From assembly GCA_025499625.1 (NCBI GenBank), contig JAFMVD010000027.1:1-64000 (forward strand): a stretch of DNA of 64,000 nucleotides, read 5' to 3'. Positions 26,677 to 38,223 of the stretch are shown piece by piece. Below the pieces are notes generated by a model. That model made no database searches. It was not told where the DNA came from and saw only the letters and a program-made list of their open reading frames with translations. The stretch is from Carboxylicivirga fragile. Its GTDB lineage: Bacteria > Bacteroidota > Bacteroidia > Bacteroidales > Marinilabiliaceae. The position numbers and the translations under genes are program-made. Within the stretch, counting starts at the first letter, position 1. Each line of letters begins with the position of its first letter.

Positions 26677-27372
26677 ATGACAAAACTAACAAAGAATAAA
26701 AAGTTAGCGTTAGAAAAAATCGATGCCTCAAAACAGTATACGATTGAAGAAGCAGCAAAATTGGTTAAGGAAATTACCACTACCAAATTTGATGCATCAC
26801 TAGACGTTGACGTTCGCTTGGGTGTAGACCCGCGTAAAGCGAACCAAATGGTTAGAGGTGTTGTCACTTTGCCTCACGGAACGGGAAAAGTAACTCGCGT
26901 ACTTGTGATGTGTACTCCTGATAAGGAGGAAGAAGCAAAGGCAGCAGGCGCTGATTATGTTGGACTAGACGAATACATCGAAAAAATCAAAGGTGGTTGG
27001 ACCGATGTGGACGTGATTATAACCATGCCAAGTGTAATGGCTAAGGTAGGTGCTTTAGGACGTATATTAGGCCCACGTGGACTAATGCCGAATCCGAAAA
27101 GTGGTACTGTAACCATGGATATAGCAAAGGCTGTTAACGAAGTTAAAGCAGGTAAAATTGACTTTAAAGTTGACAAGTACGGAATTATCCACACATCTGT
27201 TGGTAAGGTATCGTTTACTGAAGATAAAATCGTTGAAAACGTAAAAGAATTCATGGCAATGATCATGAAGCTTAAGCCGTCATCGGCAAAAGGAACTTAC
27301 GTTAAGAGTGTTAGTCTTTCGAGTACCATGAGTCCTGGTCTTCGCATCGAACCTAAATCGGTTGATGCTTAA
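26677..27372 (+). CDS. rplA: 50S ribosomal protein uL1
   Basis: 231 residues, with the L1 signature [19 protein letters not shown] near residue 127 and [19 protein letters not shown] in the first domain. It forms the mobile L1 stalk at the E site and in many bacteria represses the L11-L1 operon by binding the mRNA; no such mRNA site was looked for here. Co-transcribed with rplK and rplJ. Confidence 0.98.
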   Translation: MTKLTKNKKLALEKIDASKQYTIEEAAKLVKEITTTKFDASLDVDVRLGVDPRKANQMVRGVVTLPHGTGKVTRVLVMCTPDKEEEAKAAGADYVGLDEYIEKIKGGWTDVDVIITMPSVMAKVGALGRILGPRGLMPNPKSGTVTMDIAKAVNEVKAGKIDFKVDKYGIIHTSVGKVSFTEDKIVENVKEFMAMIMKLKPSSAKGTYVKSVSLSSTMSPGLRIEPKSVDA

Positions 27373-27400
27373 TGTTTAATCTTTAAAGAAAGAAGGAATC

Positions 27401-27919
27401 ATGAGAAAAGAAGATAAAAATACGGTTGTCAACGATTTAGTTGCTAACATTAATGAGTTCAGTCACTTCTATGTAACTGAAGCTGGAGGCTTAAACGCTG
27501 AGGTAAGTAGTAACTTACGTCGTGAGTGTTTTAAGAAAGAAGTAAAAATGGTGATGGTTAAAAACACCCTTTTACGCAAAGCTTTGGAAGAAGTGGATGG
27601 TGAGTACGAAGAAATGTTTAGCACCTTTAAAGGAACTACAGCGGTATTATTCTCCAATACTGGAAATGTTCCTGCTAGGTTGATTAAAGAGTTTGCTAAA
27701 GCTAACGCTAAGCCAACGCTTAAGAGTGCATTTGTAGAGGAATGTCTTTACATTGGCGAAGATCAACTTGAAGCACTATGTAATATCAAGTCTAAGGATG
27801 AGCTACTTGGCGAAATCGTTGGATTACTTCAGTCACCAATGAAGAATGTTGTATCTGCACTACAATCAGGCGGAAACACTATTCACGGTGTATTGAAGAC
27901 CTTAGGAGAAAGAGAATAA
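27401..27919 (+). CDS. rplJ: 50S ribosomal protein uL10
   Basis: 172 residues with the L10 pattern: MRKEDKNTVVNDLVANI start, VKMVMVKNTLLRKALEE, TFKGTTAVLF, and a C-terminal helix that carries L7/L12 dimers. An AAGGA-like sequence lies 5-9 nt before the ATG. Encoded directly before rplL, with which it forms the stalk. Confidence 0.97.
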   Translation: MRKEDKNTVVNDLVANINEFSHFYVTEAGGLNAEVSSNLRRECFKKEVKMVMVKNTLLRKALEEVDGEYEEMFSTFKGTTAVLFSNTGNVPARLIKEFAKANAKPTLKSAFVEECLYIGEDQLEALCNIKSKDELLGEIVGLLQSPMKNVVSALQSGGNTIHGVLKTLGERE

Positions 27920-27952
27920 AAAAAGTACAAACAATATTTAATAAATAGAAAA

Positions 27953-28330
27953 ATGGCTGATATCAAAAAGCTTGCAGAAGAATTAGTAAATTTGACTGTT
28001 AAAGAAGTTAACGAACTTGCTGAAGTATTAAAAGAGGAACACGGTATCGAACCTGCAGCTGCTGCTGTAGCTGTTGCTGGTCCTGCTGCTGGTGGCGAAG
28101 GTGATGCTGCTGCTGAGCAAACTGAGTTTGATGTAATCTTAAACTCTGCTGGTGGTTCTAAATTAGCTATCGTTAAGTTAGTGAAAGAAATGACTGGTGT
28201 AGGTCTTAAAGACGCTAAAGAATTAGTTGACAAAGCTCCTACAGCATTGAAGGAAAAGATCACTAAAGAAGAAGCTGAAGCATTAAAATCTCAATTAGAA
28301 GAGGCAGGAGCAGAAGTTGAACTTAAGTAA
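27953..28330 (+). CDS. rplL: 50S ribosomal protein bL12 (L7/L12)
   Basis: 125 residues with an N-terminal dimerisation helix, an Ala/Gly-rich hinge ([20 protein letters not shown]) and the C-terminal domain EKTEFDVIL-type strand, then [20 protein letters not shown]. It recruits translational GTPases. The attenuator-like hairpin before rpoB follows. Confidence 0.98.
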   Translation: MADIKKLAEELVNLTVKEVNELAEVLKEEHGIEPAAAAVAVAGPAAGGEGDAAAEQTEFDVILNSAGGSKLAIVKLVKEMTGVGLKDAKELVDKAPTALKEKITKEEAEALKSQLEEAGAEVELK

Positions 28331-28352
28331 TCAAATTCCTATATAAGGATAC

Positions 28353-28387
28353 GGTTTAGGAACCCTTTTGGGCTCCTAAACCTTTTT
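28353..28387 (+). terminator. Attenuator-like terminator between rplL and rpoB
   Basis: GGTTTAGGA (28353-28361) and TCCTAAACC (28374-28382) with an inner CCC/GGG pairing form a strong stem followed by TTTTT. As in many bacteria it probably lets only part of transcription continue into rpoBC. Confidence 0.85.
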
Positions 28388-28425
28388 GTGCTTTAATGTT
28401 TTAGGTTCAATAAATTTGTTGATAG

Positions 28426-31400
28426 ATGACTCCAAATACTACCGAGAGGATTAGTTTTGCTTCCATACAGAATAGGTTGAATTACCCTGACTTGTTGGAG
28501 GTTCAATTAAAATCTTTCCGCGAATTCTTCCAAAAGGGAACCACCCCGGAAGAGCGGAAACTTGAGGGTTTATATCAGGTTTTCAATGAGAATTTTCCAA
28601 TTACGGATACAAGAAATAACTTCGTTTTAGAATTTCTTGACTTCTCTATTGATCCCCCGAGATATAGCCTCTCAGAGTGCATAGAAAGAGGTTTAACTTT
28701 TAGTGTACCTCTAAAAGCCAAATTAAAATTGTACTGTACCGATCCTGAACATGAGGATTTCGATACAGTTGTACAAGATGTATATTTGGGCACAATTCCT
28801 TACATGACCGATAAAGGTAGCTTTATCATTAATGGTGCAGAGCGTGTTGTTGTAAGTCAGTTACACCGTTCACCTGGTGTATTCTTTGGCCAAAGCGTAC
28901 ATGCCAATGGTACTAAATTGTACTCTGCGCGTATTATACCTTTTAAAGGATCATGGATTGAATTTGCTACCGATATAAATAGTGTGATGTATGCTTACAT
29001 CGACAGAAAGAAAAAACTTCCTGTTACAACACTATTAAGAGCCATTGGATACGAAGGGGATAAGGATATCTTAGCCATCTTCGACTTGGCAGATGAAATT
29101 AAAGTCAATAAGGCAGGTTTGAAAAAAGTGGTTGGCCGTAAGCTGGCTGCACGTGTTTTGAAAACCTGGATTGAGGATTTCGTGGATGAAGATACAGGTG
29201 AGGTTGTTTCCATCGAGCGTAATGAAGTTGTGATCGATCGTGAAACAGTTATTGCTGAAGAACACGTTGAAGAAATCATTGACTCCGGTACAAAAACCAT
29301 TCTATTGCACAAGGAAAATCAGAATTTGTCTGATTTTGCAATCATCTATAATACACTACAGAAAGATCCTTGTAACTCTGAAAAAGAGGCTGTAGTTCAC
29401 ATCTATCGACAGTTGAGAAATGCTGAGCCACCTGATGAGGCTACAGCACGTGACGTTATTGATAAATTATTCTTTTCAGACAAGCGTTATGACTTAGGAG
29501 AAGTAGGTCGTTACCGTTTGAATAAGAAATTGAATCTAAATACACCAGCTGAAAATAAAGTGTTAACACGTGATGATATCATTGCGATTATTAAACACTT
29601 GATTCAGTTAATTAACTCAAAAACTGATGTTGATGATATTGATCACTTAAGTAACCGTCGTGTACGTACTGTTGGTGAGCAAATGTCTAATCAGTTTGGT
29701 GTTGGTTTAGCACGTATGGCACGTACTATTCGTGAGCGAATGAATGTACGTGACAACGAGGTATTTACTCCAATTGATTTGATTAATAGCAAGACACTTT
29801 CGTCGGTTATTAATAGTTTCTTTGGAACAAATGCTTTATCTCAGTTTATGGATCAAACCAATCCACTTGCCGAGATAACACACAAACGTCGTATGTCTGC
29901 ATTAGGGCCTGGAGGTCTGTCTCGTGAAAGAGCAGGTTTTGAGGTACGTGATGTTCACTATACACACTATGGCCGTTTATGTCCGATTGAAACACCTGAG
30001 GGACCAAACATTGGTTTGATTTCTTCATTATGTGTTTATGCTAAAATTAACGACCTAGGTTTTATCGAAACACCTTATAGAAGTGTTGAGGAAGGTAAAG
30101 TTGATTTATCTAACGAAGGCGTTTCATATTTAACGGCAGAAGAGGAAGAAGAAAAAATCATTGCACAGGCAAATGCGCCAGTGGGTGAGGATGGATTCTT
30201 TATTAACGAAAGAGTTAAGGCACGTGAAGAAGGTGACTTCCCGGTTGTAGAACCGACTAAGGTTCACATGATGGACGTTGCACCTAACCAGATTGCTTCT
30301 GTTGCTGCATCTCTAATTCCTTTCCTTGAGCACGATGATGCCAACCGTGCACTGATGGGATCTAACATGATGCGTCAGGCTGTACCTTTATTGAAGCCTG
30401 AGTCACCGATTGTTGGAACTGGACTAGAGGGTAAGTTGATTCAAGATTCACGTACACATATTGTTGCTGAAGGCGAGGGTGTTGTAGAGTATGTGGATGC
30501 TGATGAGATTGTAATTCGTTATGATTTAACAGATAATGATCGCTTTGTAACCTTCGAAGGTGATACTAAGCGTTATCCTATCATTAAATATCAAAAAACT
30601 AACCAGAACACTTGTATCGATGTTAAGCCTTTAGTTAGAAAAGGCGACAGAGTTGCTGAAGGTCAGATATTGACTGATGGTTACTCAACCGAGAAAGGTG
30701 AACTTGGATTAGGACGTAACCTGAAAGTGGCATTTATGCCTTGGAAAGGTTATAACTTTGAGGATGCGATTGTAATTTCTGAACGTGTTGTTCGAAATGA
30801 CGTATTTACTTCGGTACACATCGATGAGTACTCATTAGAAGTGCGTGACACTAAACGTGGATTGGAAGAATTAACTTCAGATATTCCTAACGTTAGTGAA
30901 GAAGCTACAAAAGACCTTGATGAAAACGGATTAATTCGTATTGGAGCTCACGTTAAGCCTGGTGATATCTTAATTGGCAAGATTACCCCAAAAGGTGAAA
31001 GTGACCCAACACCAGAAGAAAAATTACTTCGTGCTATTTTCGGTGAAAAAGCTGGTGATGTAAAAGATGCATCATTAAAAGCTTCTCCATCGCTAAAAGG
31101 AGTTGTAATAGATAAGAAGTTGTTCTCTCGTATTGTTAAAGATCGTAAATCGCGTACTACTGAGAAAAGTCAGATTACGAAGATTGATGAGGATTTTGCA
31201 AGATCAGCAGATGAACTTAAAGGAAGATTAATAGATAAGTTATTTACTCAGGTTAATGGCAAAACATCGCAAGGTGTTAAGGATTATCTTGAAGTTGATA
31301 TCGTATCAAAGGGTACCAAGTTTACTCAGAAAATTCTGAACGACATTGAGTACTTAAATGTTAATCCAAATAAGTGGACAACTGATAAAGATAGAAACGA

Positions 31401-32235
31401 GCTAATTTCTAAGGTAATTCATAATTACCGTATGAAATACAAAGAATTGGAAGCCCACGAAAAACGTCAGAAATACAATGTGACGATTGGAGATGAGCTA
31501 CCAGCTGGTATTATTCAGTTAGCTAAAGTTTATATCGCTAAGAAACGTAAAATTACTGTCGGAGATAAGATGGCTGGTCGTCATGGTAACAAGGGTATTG
31601 TATCCAAAATTGTACGTGCCGAAGATATGCCATTTCTTGAAGATGGAACGCCAGTAGATATTGTATTGAATCCACTAGGTGTGCCTTCAAGGATGAACCT
31701 TGGACAGATTTATGAAACTGTATTAGCATGGGCCGGAAAGAACTTGGGTGTCAAATTTGCCACTCCAATTTTTGATGGTGCTTCTATGGATGATATGAAT
31801 TCGTGGACTGATAAAGCAGGAGTTCCTCGCTATGGTCGTACATACTTGTACGATGGTGGAACAGGTGAGCGCTTCCATCAGCCAGCAACAGTAGGTATTA
31901 TTTATATGCTTAAACTGGGGCACATGGTTGAAGATAAGATGCATGCTAGATCAATCGGACCTTACTCATTAATTACGCAGCAACCATTGGGTGGTAAAGC
32001 TCAGTTTGGTGGTCAGCGTTTTGGTGAGATGGAGGTATGGGCATTAGAGGCTTTTGGTGCCGCTAATATCCTACAAGAGATCTTAACTGTGAAATCAGAT
32101 GATGTTATAGGACGAGCCAAAGCTTATGAAGCGATTGTAAAAGGTGATCCACTTCCACAAGCTGGAATACCGGAGTCATTGAATGTATTGCTTCACGAGA
32201 TGCGAGGTCTTGGACTTAGCGTGAACCTAGATTAA
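28426..32235 (+). CDS. rpoB: RNA polymerase beta subunit
   Basis: A 1269-residue core RNA polymerase subunit. It starts [27 protein letters not shown]. The rifampicin-binding region near residues 465-505 reads [17 protein letters not shown] and then [12 protein letters not shown], with the residues equivalent to E. coli D516, H526 and S531 all of the sensitive type. Downstream are [12 protein letters not shown], the GRHGNKG switch region, and the C-terminal [16 protein letters not shown] clamp segment. Followed by rpoC after 80 bp. Confidence 0.98.
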   Translation: MTPNTTERISFASIQNRLNYPDLLEVQLKSFREFFQKGTTPEERKLEGLYQVFNENFPITDTRNNFVLEFLDFSIDPPRYSLSECIERGLTFSVPLKAKLKLYCTDPEHEDFDTVVQDVYLGTIPYMTDKGSFIINGAERVVVSQLHRSPGVFFGQSVHANGTKLYSARIIPFKGSWIEFATDINSVMYAYIDRKKKLPVTTLLRAIGYEGDKDILAIFDLADEIKVNKAGLKKVVGRKLAARVLKTWIEDFVDEDTGEVVSIERNEVVIDRETVIAEEHVEEIIDSGTKTILLHKENQNLSDFAIIYNTLQKDPCNSEKEAVVHIYRQLRNAEPPDEATARDVIDKLFFSDKRYDLGEVGRYRLNKKLNLNTPAENKVLTRDDIIAIIKHLIQLINSKTDVDDIDHLSNRRVRTVGEQMSNQFGVGLARMARTIRERMNVRDNEVFTPIDLINSKTLSSVINSFFGTNALSQFMDQTNPLAEITHKRRMSALGPGGLSRERAGFEVRDVHYTHYGRLCPIETPEGPNIGLISSLCVYAKINDLGFIETPYRSVEEGKVDLSNEGVSYLTAEEEEEKIIAQANAPVGEDGFFINERVKAREEGDFPVVEPTKVHMMDVAPNQIASVAASLIPFLEHDDANRALMGSNMMRQAVPLLKPESPIVGTGLEGKLIQDSRTHIVAEGEGVVEYVDADEIVIRYDLTDNDRFVTFEGDTKRYPIIKYQKTNQNTCIDVKPLVRKGDRVAEGQILTDGYSTEKGELGLGRNLKVAFMPWKGYNFEDAIVISERVVRNDVFTSVHIDEYSLEVRDTKRGLEELTSDIPNVSEEATKDLDENGLIRIGAHVKPGDILIGKITPKGESDPTPEEKLLRAIFGEKAGDVKDASLKASPSLKGVVIDKKLFSRIVKDRKSRTTEKSQITKIDEDFARSADELKGRLIDKLFTQVNGKTSQGVKDYLEVDIVSKGTKFTQKILNDIEYLNVNPNKWTTDKDRNELISKVIHNYRMKYKELEAHEKRQKYNVTIGDELPAGIIQLAKVYIAKKRKITVGDKMAGRHGNKGIVSKIVRAEDMPFLEDGTPVDIVLNPLGVPSRMNLGQIYETVLAWAGKNLGVKFATPIFDGASMDDMNSWTDKAGVPRYGRTYLYDGGTGERFHQPATVGIIYMLKLGHMVEDKMHARSIGPYSLITQQPLGGKAQFGGQRFGEMEVWALEAFGAANILQEILTVKSDDVIGRAKAYEAIVKGDPLPQAGIPESLNVLLHEMRGLGLSVNLD

Positions 32236-32315
32236 TAGTCTGATCGAAGAGATTGGTGCTGGTCACCATTCTCTTCATATCCATATTATATAAATTACAT
32301 AATACTCTACGCAGT

Positions 32316-35300
32316 ATGGCATTTAGAAGAGATCAGAAAACAAAAAGTAGTTTCAGCAAAATCCGCATAGGTTTGTCTTCTCCAGAAGAAATTTTGGAGT
32401 CGTCAAGTGGTGAGGTGCTTAAACCTGAAACTATTAACTACCGTACTTATAAGCCTGAACGTGATGGTTTATTCTGTGAAAGAATATTCGGTCCTGTAAA
32501 GGATTATGAGTGTCACTGTGGTAAATATAAGCGTATCAGGTATAGAGGCATTGTTTGTGACCGTTGTGGTGTTGAAGTAACGGAGAAGAAAGTACGTCGC
32601 GAACGAATGGGACATATCTCATTGGTTGTACCTGTAGCACATATTTGGTATTTCAAATCGTTACCTAATAAAATAGGTTACCTTTTGGGCTTACCAACCA
32701 AAAAATTGGATACTATTATCTATTACGAACGTTATGTCGTAATTCAACCTGGTATTAAGGCTGAAGATGGTGTCAATAAAATGGATTTCTTGACAGAAGA
32801 GGAATATCTTGATATTCTTGAAGCGCTTCCAAAAGACAATCAACATTTAGATGATGATGATCCAAATAAATTCATCGCGAAAATGGGAGCTGATGCCTTG
32901 CATATGCTTCTTAGCCGCATTGAATTGGATTCATTATCTTACGATTTACGTCACAAAGCAAATACAGAAACTTCACAGCAACGTAAAAATGAGGCTTTGA
33001 AGCGTTTGCAAGTGGTAGGTTCGTTCCGTGATTCACAAGGTATTAATCGTCCTGAGTGGATGATCGTAAAAGTAGTTCCGGTAATTCCACCAGAATTACG
33101 TCCTTTGGTACCTTTGGATGGTGGTCGTTTTGCGACTTCAGATTTGAACGATCTTTACCGTCGTGTTATTATCCGTAATAACCGTTTGAAGCGTTTGATC
33201 GAAATCAAGGCTCCTGAAGTGATTTTACGTAATGAGAAACGTATGTTACAAGAGGCTGTTGATTCATTGTTCGACAACTCACGTAAATCAAATGCCGTTA
33301 AAACTGATTCAAACCGTCCTTTAAAATCATTAAGTGATAGTTTGAAAGGTAAACAAGGTCGTTTCCGTCAGAACTTACTTGGTAAGCGTGTTGATTATTC
33401 AGCACGTTCTGTAATCGTTGTAGGTCCTGAGTTGAATATGCACGAATGTGGTATTCCTAAGGATATGGCTGCTGAGCTGTATAAACCATTTGTCATTCGT
33501 AAGCTTATTGAGCGTGGGGTGGTAAAAACGGTTAAATCAGCAAAGAAAATTGTTGACCGTAAAGACCCAGTGGTTTGGGATATATTGGAAAATGTGTTGA
33601 AAGGGCATCCGGTAATGTTAAACCGTGCTCCTACACTTCACCGTTTAGGTATTCAATCATTCCAACCTAAATTAATTGAGGGAAAAGCAATTCAATTACA
33701 TCCATTAGCTTGTGCGGCATTTAACGCCGATTTTGATGGTGACCAGATGGCTGTTCACTTACCATTAGGTAATGCAGCAATTTTGGAAGCACAGATGTTA
33801 ATGTTGGCTTCTCAAAATATATTAAACCCTGCTAATGGGGCACCTATTACTGTACCTTCTCAGGATATGGTTTTGGGTCTTTATTACATGACCAAGCCAC
33901 GTGAAGGTGCTAAGGGTGAAGGTTTAGTATTCTATTCGCCTGCAGAAAGTAAGATTGCATTTAATGAGAAACGTGTGGATTTACATGCCATCGTTAAAGT
34001 TAAAACGCAGGACTTAAATGAAGCTGGTGAGATAGAAACTCAAATGATTGAAACTACTGTTGGACGTATCTTGTTTAACGAGTTTGTTCCTACTGAAGCT
34101 GGATATATCAATGAGTTATTAACGAAGAAAGCACTTCGTGATATTATTGGTAAAGTACATAAAGTATGTGGTACACCACGTACAGCTGCTTTCCTTGATG
34201 ATATCAAGAACCTTGGATACCGTATGGCATTTGAGGGTGGACTATCGTTTAACCTTGGTGATGTAATTATTCCGGCTGAAAAGGAAACATTGGTTAACGA
34301 AGGTTATGCTGAAGTTGCTGATGTAGTGAATAACTATAACATGGGTTTCATTACCAACAATGAACGCTACAACCAGATTATCGATATATGGACGCATGTT
34401 AATGCGAAATTGACTCAGACCTTAATGAATCAGTTAAGTTCAGATAGACAAGGTTTCAACTCTGTTTATATGATGCTTGATTCAGGTGCGAGGGGATCGA
34501 AAGAGCAGATTCGTCAGTTATCTGGTATGAGGGGTCTGATGGCCAAACCTCAAAAGTCTGGAGCTGAAGGTGGTCAGATTATTGAAAACCCTATTCTTTC
34601 GAACTTTAAAGAAGGTCTATCGGTACTTGAGTACTTTATTTCTACTCACGGTGCTCGTAAAGGTCTTGCGGATACGGCTCTTAAAACTGCCGATGCGGGT
34701 TACCTAACGCGTCGTTTGGTTGATGTTTCTCAAGATGTTGTAATACATGAAGATGATTGTGGAACATTAAGAGGTTTGACAGCTACGGATATTAAGAATA
34801 ACGAAGAAGTTGTTGCTTCTTTATATGAGCGTATCTTAGGACGTGTATCGGTACACGATATCTACCATCCAAGTACTGGAGACTTAATTTTAAGTTCTGG
34901 TCAGGAGATTTCTGAGACACATGCTCGAATTATCGATAGTTCTCCAATAGAACGTGTTGAAATTCGTTCGGTGTTAACATGTGAGTCGAAGAAAGGTGTT
35001 TGTGGTAAATGTTACGGACGTAACTTGGCTACTGGACGCATGGTGCAGATTGGTGAAGCCGTTGGAGTTGTTGCAGCTCAGTCGATTGGTGAACCGGGTA
35101 CACAGTTAACACTTCGTACCTTCCACGTAGGGGGTACAGCGGGTAACATTACTTCAGAGAATAACATCCTTGCAAAATACGATGGTGTTGTTGAAATTGA
35201 AGAATTACGTACTGTTCCTGCGAAAACAGAAGAAGGTAAAAAAGTTGATGTTGTAATTGGGCGTTTGGCTGAATTACGTATCATCGATAAGAATACAAAT

Positions 35301-36587
35301 ATTGCGTTGACAACTAACCCGATTCCTTATGGTGCTAAACTATTCATTAAGAATGGTGCAGAGGTCAAAAAAGGTGATGTGATTTGTGAGTGGGATCCAT
35401 ATAATGCCTTGATTATTACTGAAAAAACTGGTAAGGTTTCTTTCGATAATATGATTGATGGTGTTACTTATAAGGAAGAGTCTGATGAACAAACTGGTTT
35501 CCGCGAAAAGATTATTATCGAAACGCGTGATAAGACCAAGAATGCTGCATTACGTATTTTAAGTGATGATGGTGAAGTTCTGAAGACTTATAACTTACCT
35601 GTAGGTGCCCATATGTCAGTTGAAGAGGGTGATTCAGTAACCATGGGTCAGATCTTAGTGAAGATTCCGCGTGCAGTTGGTAAAGCGGGTGATATCACCG
35701 GTGGTCTGCCACGTGTAACTGAGTTGTTCGAGGCGCGTAACCCAAGTAACCCTGCAGTAGTTTCTGAGGTTGATGGTGAAGTTACTTTTGGTAAAATCAA
35801 ACGTGGTAACCGCGAAATTTTGGTGACTACGAAAAATGATGAAGTTAAGAAGTACTTAGTATCATTATCTAAACAGATTCTGGTTCAGGAGAATGATTAT
35901 GTTCGTGCTGGAACACCATTGTCTGATGGTGCAACAACACCTTCTGATATACTTGGAATTAAAGGGCCTACTGCTGTTCAAGAGTACATTGTAAATGAAG
36001 TACAGGATGTATATCGTTTACAGGGTGTGAAGATCAATGATAAGCACTTCGAGATTATTGTTCGTCAGATGATGCGTAAAGTTGACATTGCTGATCCAGG
36101 GGATACTAAATTCCTAGAGAAACAGATTGTTGACAAGCTAGAGTTTATGGCTGAGAATGATAATATCTGGAGCAAGAAAGTCGTTGAAGATGCGGGTGAT
36201 TCTCAATCTTTGAAAGAAGGTATGATAATTACAGCTCGTCGTCTACGCGATGAAAACTCTCAGTTGAAGCGTCGTGATTTGAAATTGGTGACTGCTCGTG
36301 AAGCGGTTCCAGCAACATCGAGTCAGGTACTGCAAGGTATTACTCGTGCTGCACTTCAAACCAAGAGCTTTATGTCAGCCGCTTCCTTCCAGGAAACAAC
36401 TAAAGTACTTAATGAAGCCGCTATTCAAGGTAAAATTGATAACTTAGTTGGACTGAAAGAAAACGTTATTTGTGGACACCTAATACCAGCAGGTACAGGT
36501 TTACGCAAGTTCCGTAAGATGGTTGTTGGTTCTAAAGAAGAGTTTGATCGTCTTGTAAGCAAAGAATCAGTGCAAGAGCAAGAATAA
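32316..36587 (+). CDS. rpoC: RNA polymerase beta' subunit
   Basis: A 1423-residue catalytic subunit starting [16 protein letters not shown]. The N-terminal zinc site [20 protein letters not shown], the catalytic [12 protein letters not shown] near residue 475 (Mg2+-binding Asp triad) and the second zinc site with [16 protein letters not shown] near residue 890 are present. An in-frame ATG at 32253 would add 21 residues not found in the family and lies in the rpoB-rpoC gap, so 32316 is chosen. A terminator follows. Confidence 0.98.
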   Translation: MAFRRDQKTKSSFSKIRIGLSSPEEILESSSGEVLKPETINYRTYKPERDGLFCERIFGPVKDYECHCGKYKRIRYRGIVCDRCGVEVTEKKVRRERMGHISLVVPVAHIWYFKSLPNKIGYLLGLPTKKLDTIIYYERYVVIQPGIKAEDGVNKMDFLTEEEYLDILEALPKDNQHLDDDDPNKFIAKMGADALHMLLSRIELDSLSYDLRHKANTETSQQRKNEALKRLQVVGSFRDSQGINRPEWMIVKVVPVIPPELRPLVPLDGGRFATSDLNDLYRRVIIRNNRLKRLIEIKAPEVILRNEKRMLQEAVDSLFDNSRKSNAVKTDSNRPLKSLSDSLKGKQGRFRQNLLGKRVDYSARSVIVVGPELNMHECGIPKDMAAELYKPFVIRKLIERGVVKTVKSAKKIVDRKDPVVWDILENVLKGHPVMLNRAPTLHRLGIQSFQPKLIEGKAIQLHPLACAAFNADFDGDQMAVHLPLGNAAILEAQMLMLASQNILNPANGAPITVPSQDMVLGLYYMTKPREGAKGEGLVFYSPAESKIAFNEKRVDLHAIVKVKTQDLNEAGEIETQMIETTVGRILFNEFVPTEAGYINELLTKKALRDIIGKVHKVCGTPRTAAFLDDIKNLGYRMAFEGGLSFNLGDVIIPAEKETLVNEGYAEVADVVNNYNMGFITNNERYNQIIDIWTHVNAKLTQTLMNQLSSDRQGFNSVYMMLDSGARGSKEQIRQLSGMRGLMAKPQKSGAEGGQIIENPILSNFKEGLSVLEYFISTHGARKGLADTALKTADAGYLTRRLVDVSQDVVIHEDDCGTLRGLTATDIKNNEEVVASLYERILGRVSVHDIYHPSTGDLILSSGQEISETHARIIDSSPIERVEIRSVLTCESKKGVCGKCYGRNLATGRMVQIGEAVGVVAAQSIGEPGTQLTLRTFHVGGTAGNITSENNILAKYDGVVEIEELRTVPAKTEEGKKVDVVIGRLAELRIIDKNTNIALTTNPIPYGAKLFIKNGAEVKKGDVICEWDPYNALIITEKTGKVSFDNMIDGVTYKEESDEQTGFREKIIIETRDKTKNAALRILSDDGEVLKTYNLPVGAHMSVEEGDSVTMGQILVKIPRAVGKAGDITGGLPRVTELFEARNPSNPAVVSEVDGEVTFGKIKRGNREILVTTKNDEVKKYLVSLSKQILVQENDYVRAGTPLSDGATTPSDILGIKGPTAVQEYIVNEVQDVYRLQGVKINDKHFEIIVRQMMRKVDIADPGDTKFLEKQIVDKLEFMAENDNIWSKKVVEDAGDSQSLKEGMIITARRLRDENSQLKRRDLKLVTAREAVPATSSQVLQGITRAALQTKSFMSAASFQETTKVLNEAAIQGKIDNLVGLKENVICGHLIPAGTGLRKFRKMVVGSKEEFDRLVSKESVQEQE

Positions 36588-36610
36588 AACTTTATTGAGA
36601 TAAATGAATG

Positions 36611-36643
36611 AGGGGGAGCACGGTTTGTGACTTCCCCTTTTTT
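36611..36643 (+). terminator. Terminator after rpoC
   Basis: AGGGGGAG-CAC (36611-36621) and GTG-a-CTTCCCCT (about 36627-36638) form an imperfect stem followed by TTTTT. Confidence 0.75.
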
Positions 36644-36655
36644 GAAAAAAATAGT

Positions 36656-36973
36656 ATGGAAGATAAGAAAAATCAAAATCAGTTGAATATTGAGCTTAAT
36701 GAGGAAGTAGCTCAAGGGACCTATTCTAATTTGGCCATAATCACACATTCACCATCAGAATTCGTATTAGATTTTGTTCGTATAATGCCAGGAGTTCCAA
36801 AGGCACAGGTGAAATCTCGTATTGTTATCACACCTGAACACGCGAAGCGATTGATGAATGCCTTAAAAGACAATATTGTTCGATATGAGTCGATACATGG
36901 CCCTATCAAACAAACCGACAATGGTTCGGCTCCACCCATGCCAATGAATTTTGGTCCTACAGGACAAGCATAA
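36656..36973 (+). CDS. DUF3467-domain protein
   Basis: A 105-residue acidic protein. YSNLAIITHSPSEFVLDFV, PGVPKAQVKSRIVITPEHAKRL and LKDNI are the conserved blocks of DUF3467, a small domain of unknown function seen in bacteria and archaea. No membrane segment or signal. The ATG at 36656 (MEDKKNQNQ) is chosen, because the longer in-frame start at 36608 lies inside the rpoC terminator. Sits between two terminators, so probably transcribed with read-through from rpoC or from its own promoter. Confidence 0.8.
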   Translation: MEDKKNQNQLNIELNEEVAQGTYSNLAIITHSPSEFVLDFVRIMPGVPKAQVKSRIVITPEHAKRLMNALKDNIVRYESIHGPIKQTDNGSAPPMPMNFGPTGQA

Positions 36974-36975
36974 GG

Positions 36976-37006
36976 AAAAACGGAGCATTATTGCTCCGTT
37001 TTTTTT
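36976..37006 (+). terminator. Terminator after the DUF3467 gene
   Basis: AAAAACGGAGCA (36976-36987) and TGCTCCGTTTTT (36992-37003) form a perfect stem and continue into a T-run. Confidence 0.93.
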
Positions 37007-37024
37007 ATTTTTACTAAAAAAAGT

Positions 37025-38209
37025 ATGCTTTACTTACGTTCAACTAGCTTCCTATTACTTCTTGGTTTATTAACATTGTTTTCGTGTCAAGCGCGAACTA
37101 ATGAAAAGCACATTGAGCTATCATTAGGATGCGAACGCTTTGAGGAGTACATACCACAACTCCTAAATAAACGTGTGGGCGTATTGGTGAACCACACTTC
37201 ATTAATTGATAGTACTCACCTTATTGATACCTTGTTGGCAAAGAACATTGCGGTAACAAAGATATTTGCTCCTGAGCATGGCTTCAGAGGAACTGCTGAT
37301 GCTGGTGAGCACATTAATTCAGATGTGGATGCCTTAACGGGATTACCTGTTATTTCGATGTATGGTAAGTCGAAGAAACCATCGGCTGAATCACTCGCTG
37401 ATTTAGATGTTGTTATTTTCGATATTCAGGATGTTGGCGTTCGTTTTTACACCTATATATCATCCATGCATTATATGATGGAGGCATGTGCTGAAAATAA
37501 CGTTAGGTTCATAGTGTTGGATCGCCCAAACCCAAACGGAGACTATTTTGATGGGCCAGTTTTGGATACGGCGTTTCAATCTTTTGTTGGTATGCATCCT
37601 ATTCCTGTAGTTCATGGTTTAACTGTTGGGGAGCTGGCTCTAATGATTAATAATGAGTATTGGCTGAATGATAGTGTTCAATGTGATTTGGAGGTAATAG
37701 AAATGTTGAATTACACGCATAAACTGTCTTATTCCTTACCTGTGAAACCATCTCCAAACCTACCTAATGACATATCAATACGTTTGTATCCCTCATTGTG
37801 CTTTTTCGAGGCAACAACGGTAAGCATTGGGCGCGGTACATATATGCCATTTCAGGTGATAGGTTATCCGGATAGCTGTATGGGGGAGTTTAGTTTTGTG
37901 CCGAAAAGTATTGAAGGGATGTCAAAACATCCGCCACAGAAAGGGCTTACATGTTATGGGCTTGATTTACGTCAAGAGGAACTTAGTCATCAATTTACCT
38001 TAAGCTATTTTCTTCAATTCCTGAATGCTTGTGTTGAACAGGATGAAATATTAACAAATGAAAGATGGTTTAATCTATTGGCTGGTAACAATCGATTATT
38101 GGAAAAAGTTAACAGCGCTTGGACAGAACAGGAGATAGTTGAGAGTTGGCAAGAGGAGTTAGAAGCTTATTCGCAACTTCGTAATAAATACTTATTGTAC
38201 CCAAATTAA
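37025..38209 (+). CDS. namZ: Exo-beta-N-acetylmuramidase NamZ-like lipoprotein (DUF1343)
   Basis: A 394-residue lipoprotein: hydrophobic leader then LFSC lipobox (Cys at about residue 21). The body matches DUF1343, now known as the NamZ family of exo-N-acetylmuramidases: GVLVNHTSLI, FAPEHGFRG (near 80), VIFDIQDVGVRFYTY, VLDRPNPNG and SPNLPNDISIRLYP. It removes terminal MurNAc from peptidoglycan fragments. The next gene, 14 bp on, encodes a NagZ-like protein; together they would strip muropeptide glycans from the end, a recycling pathway. Confidence 0.85.
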   Translation: MLYLRSTSFLLLLGLLTLFSCQARTNEKHIELSLGCERFEEYIPQLLNKRVGVLVNHTSLIDSTHLIDTLLAKNIAVTKIFAPEHGFRGTADAGEHINSDVDALTGLPVISMYGKSKKPSAESLADLDVVIFDIQDVGVRFYTYISSMHYMMEACAENNVRFIVLDRPNPNGDYFDGPVLDTAFQSFVGMHPIPVVHGLTVGELALMINNEYWLNDSVQCDLEVIEMLNYTHKLSYSLPVKPSPNLPNDISIRLYPSLCFFEATTVSIGRGTYMPFQVIGYPDSCMGEFSFVPKSIEGMSKHPPQKGLTCYGLDLRQEELSHQFTLSYFLQFLNACVEQDEILTNERWFNLLAGNNRLLEKVNSAWTEQEIVESWQEELEAYSQLRNKYLLYPN

Positions 38210-38223
38210 ATTATTTCCTTAGT

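Noticed and set aside
32253-32315. 21-residue N-terminal extension of RpoC
   Set aside because: Hydrophobic stretch absent from the family; [16 protein letters not shown] at 32316 is the standard beginning.
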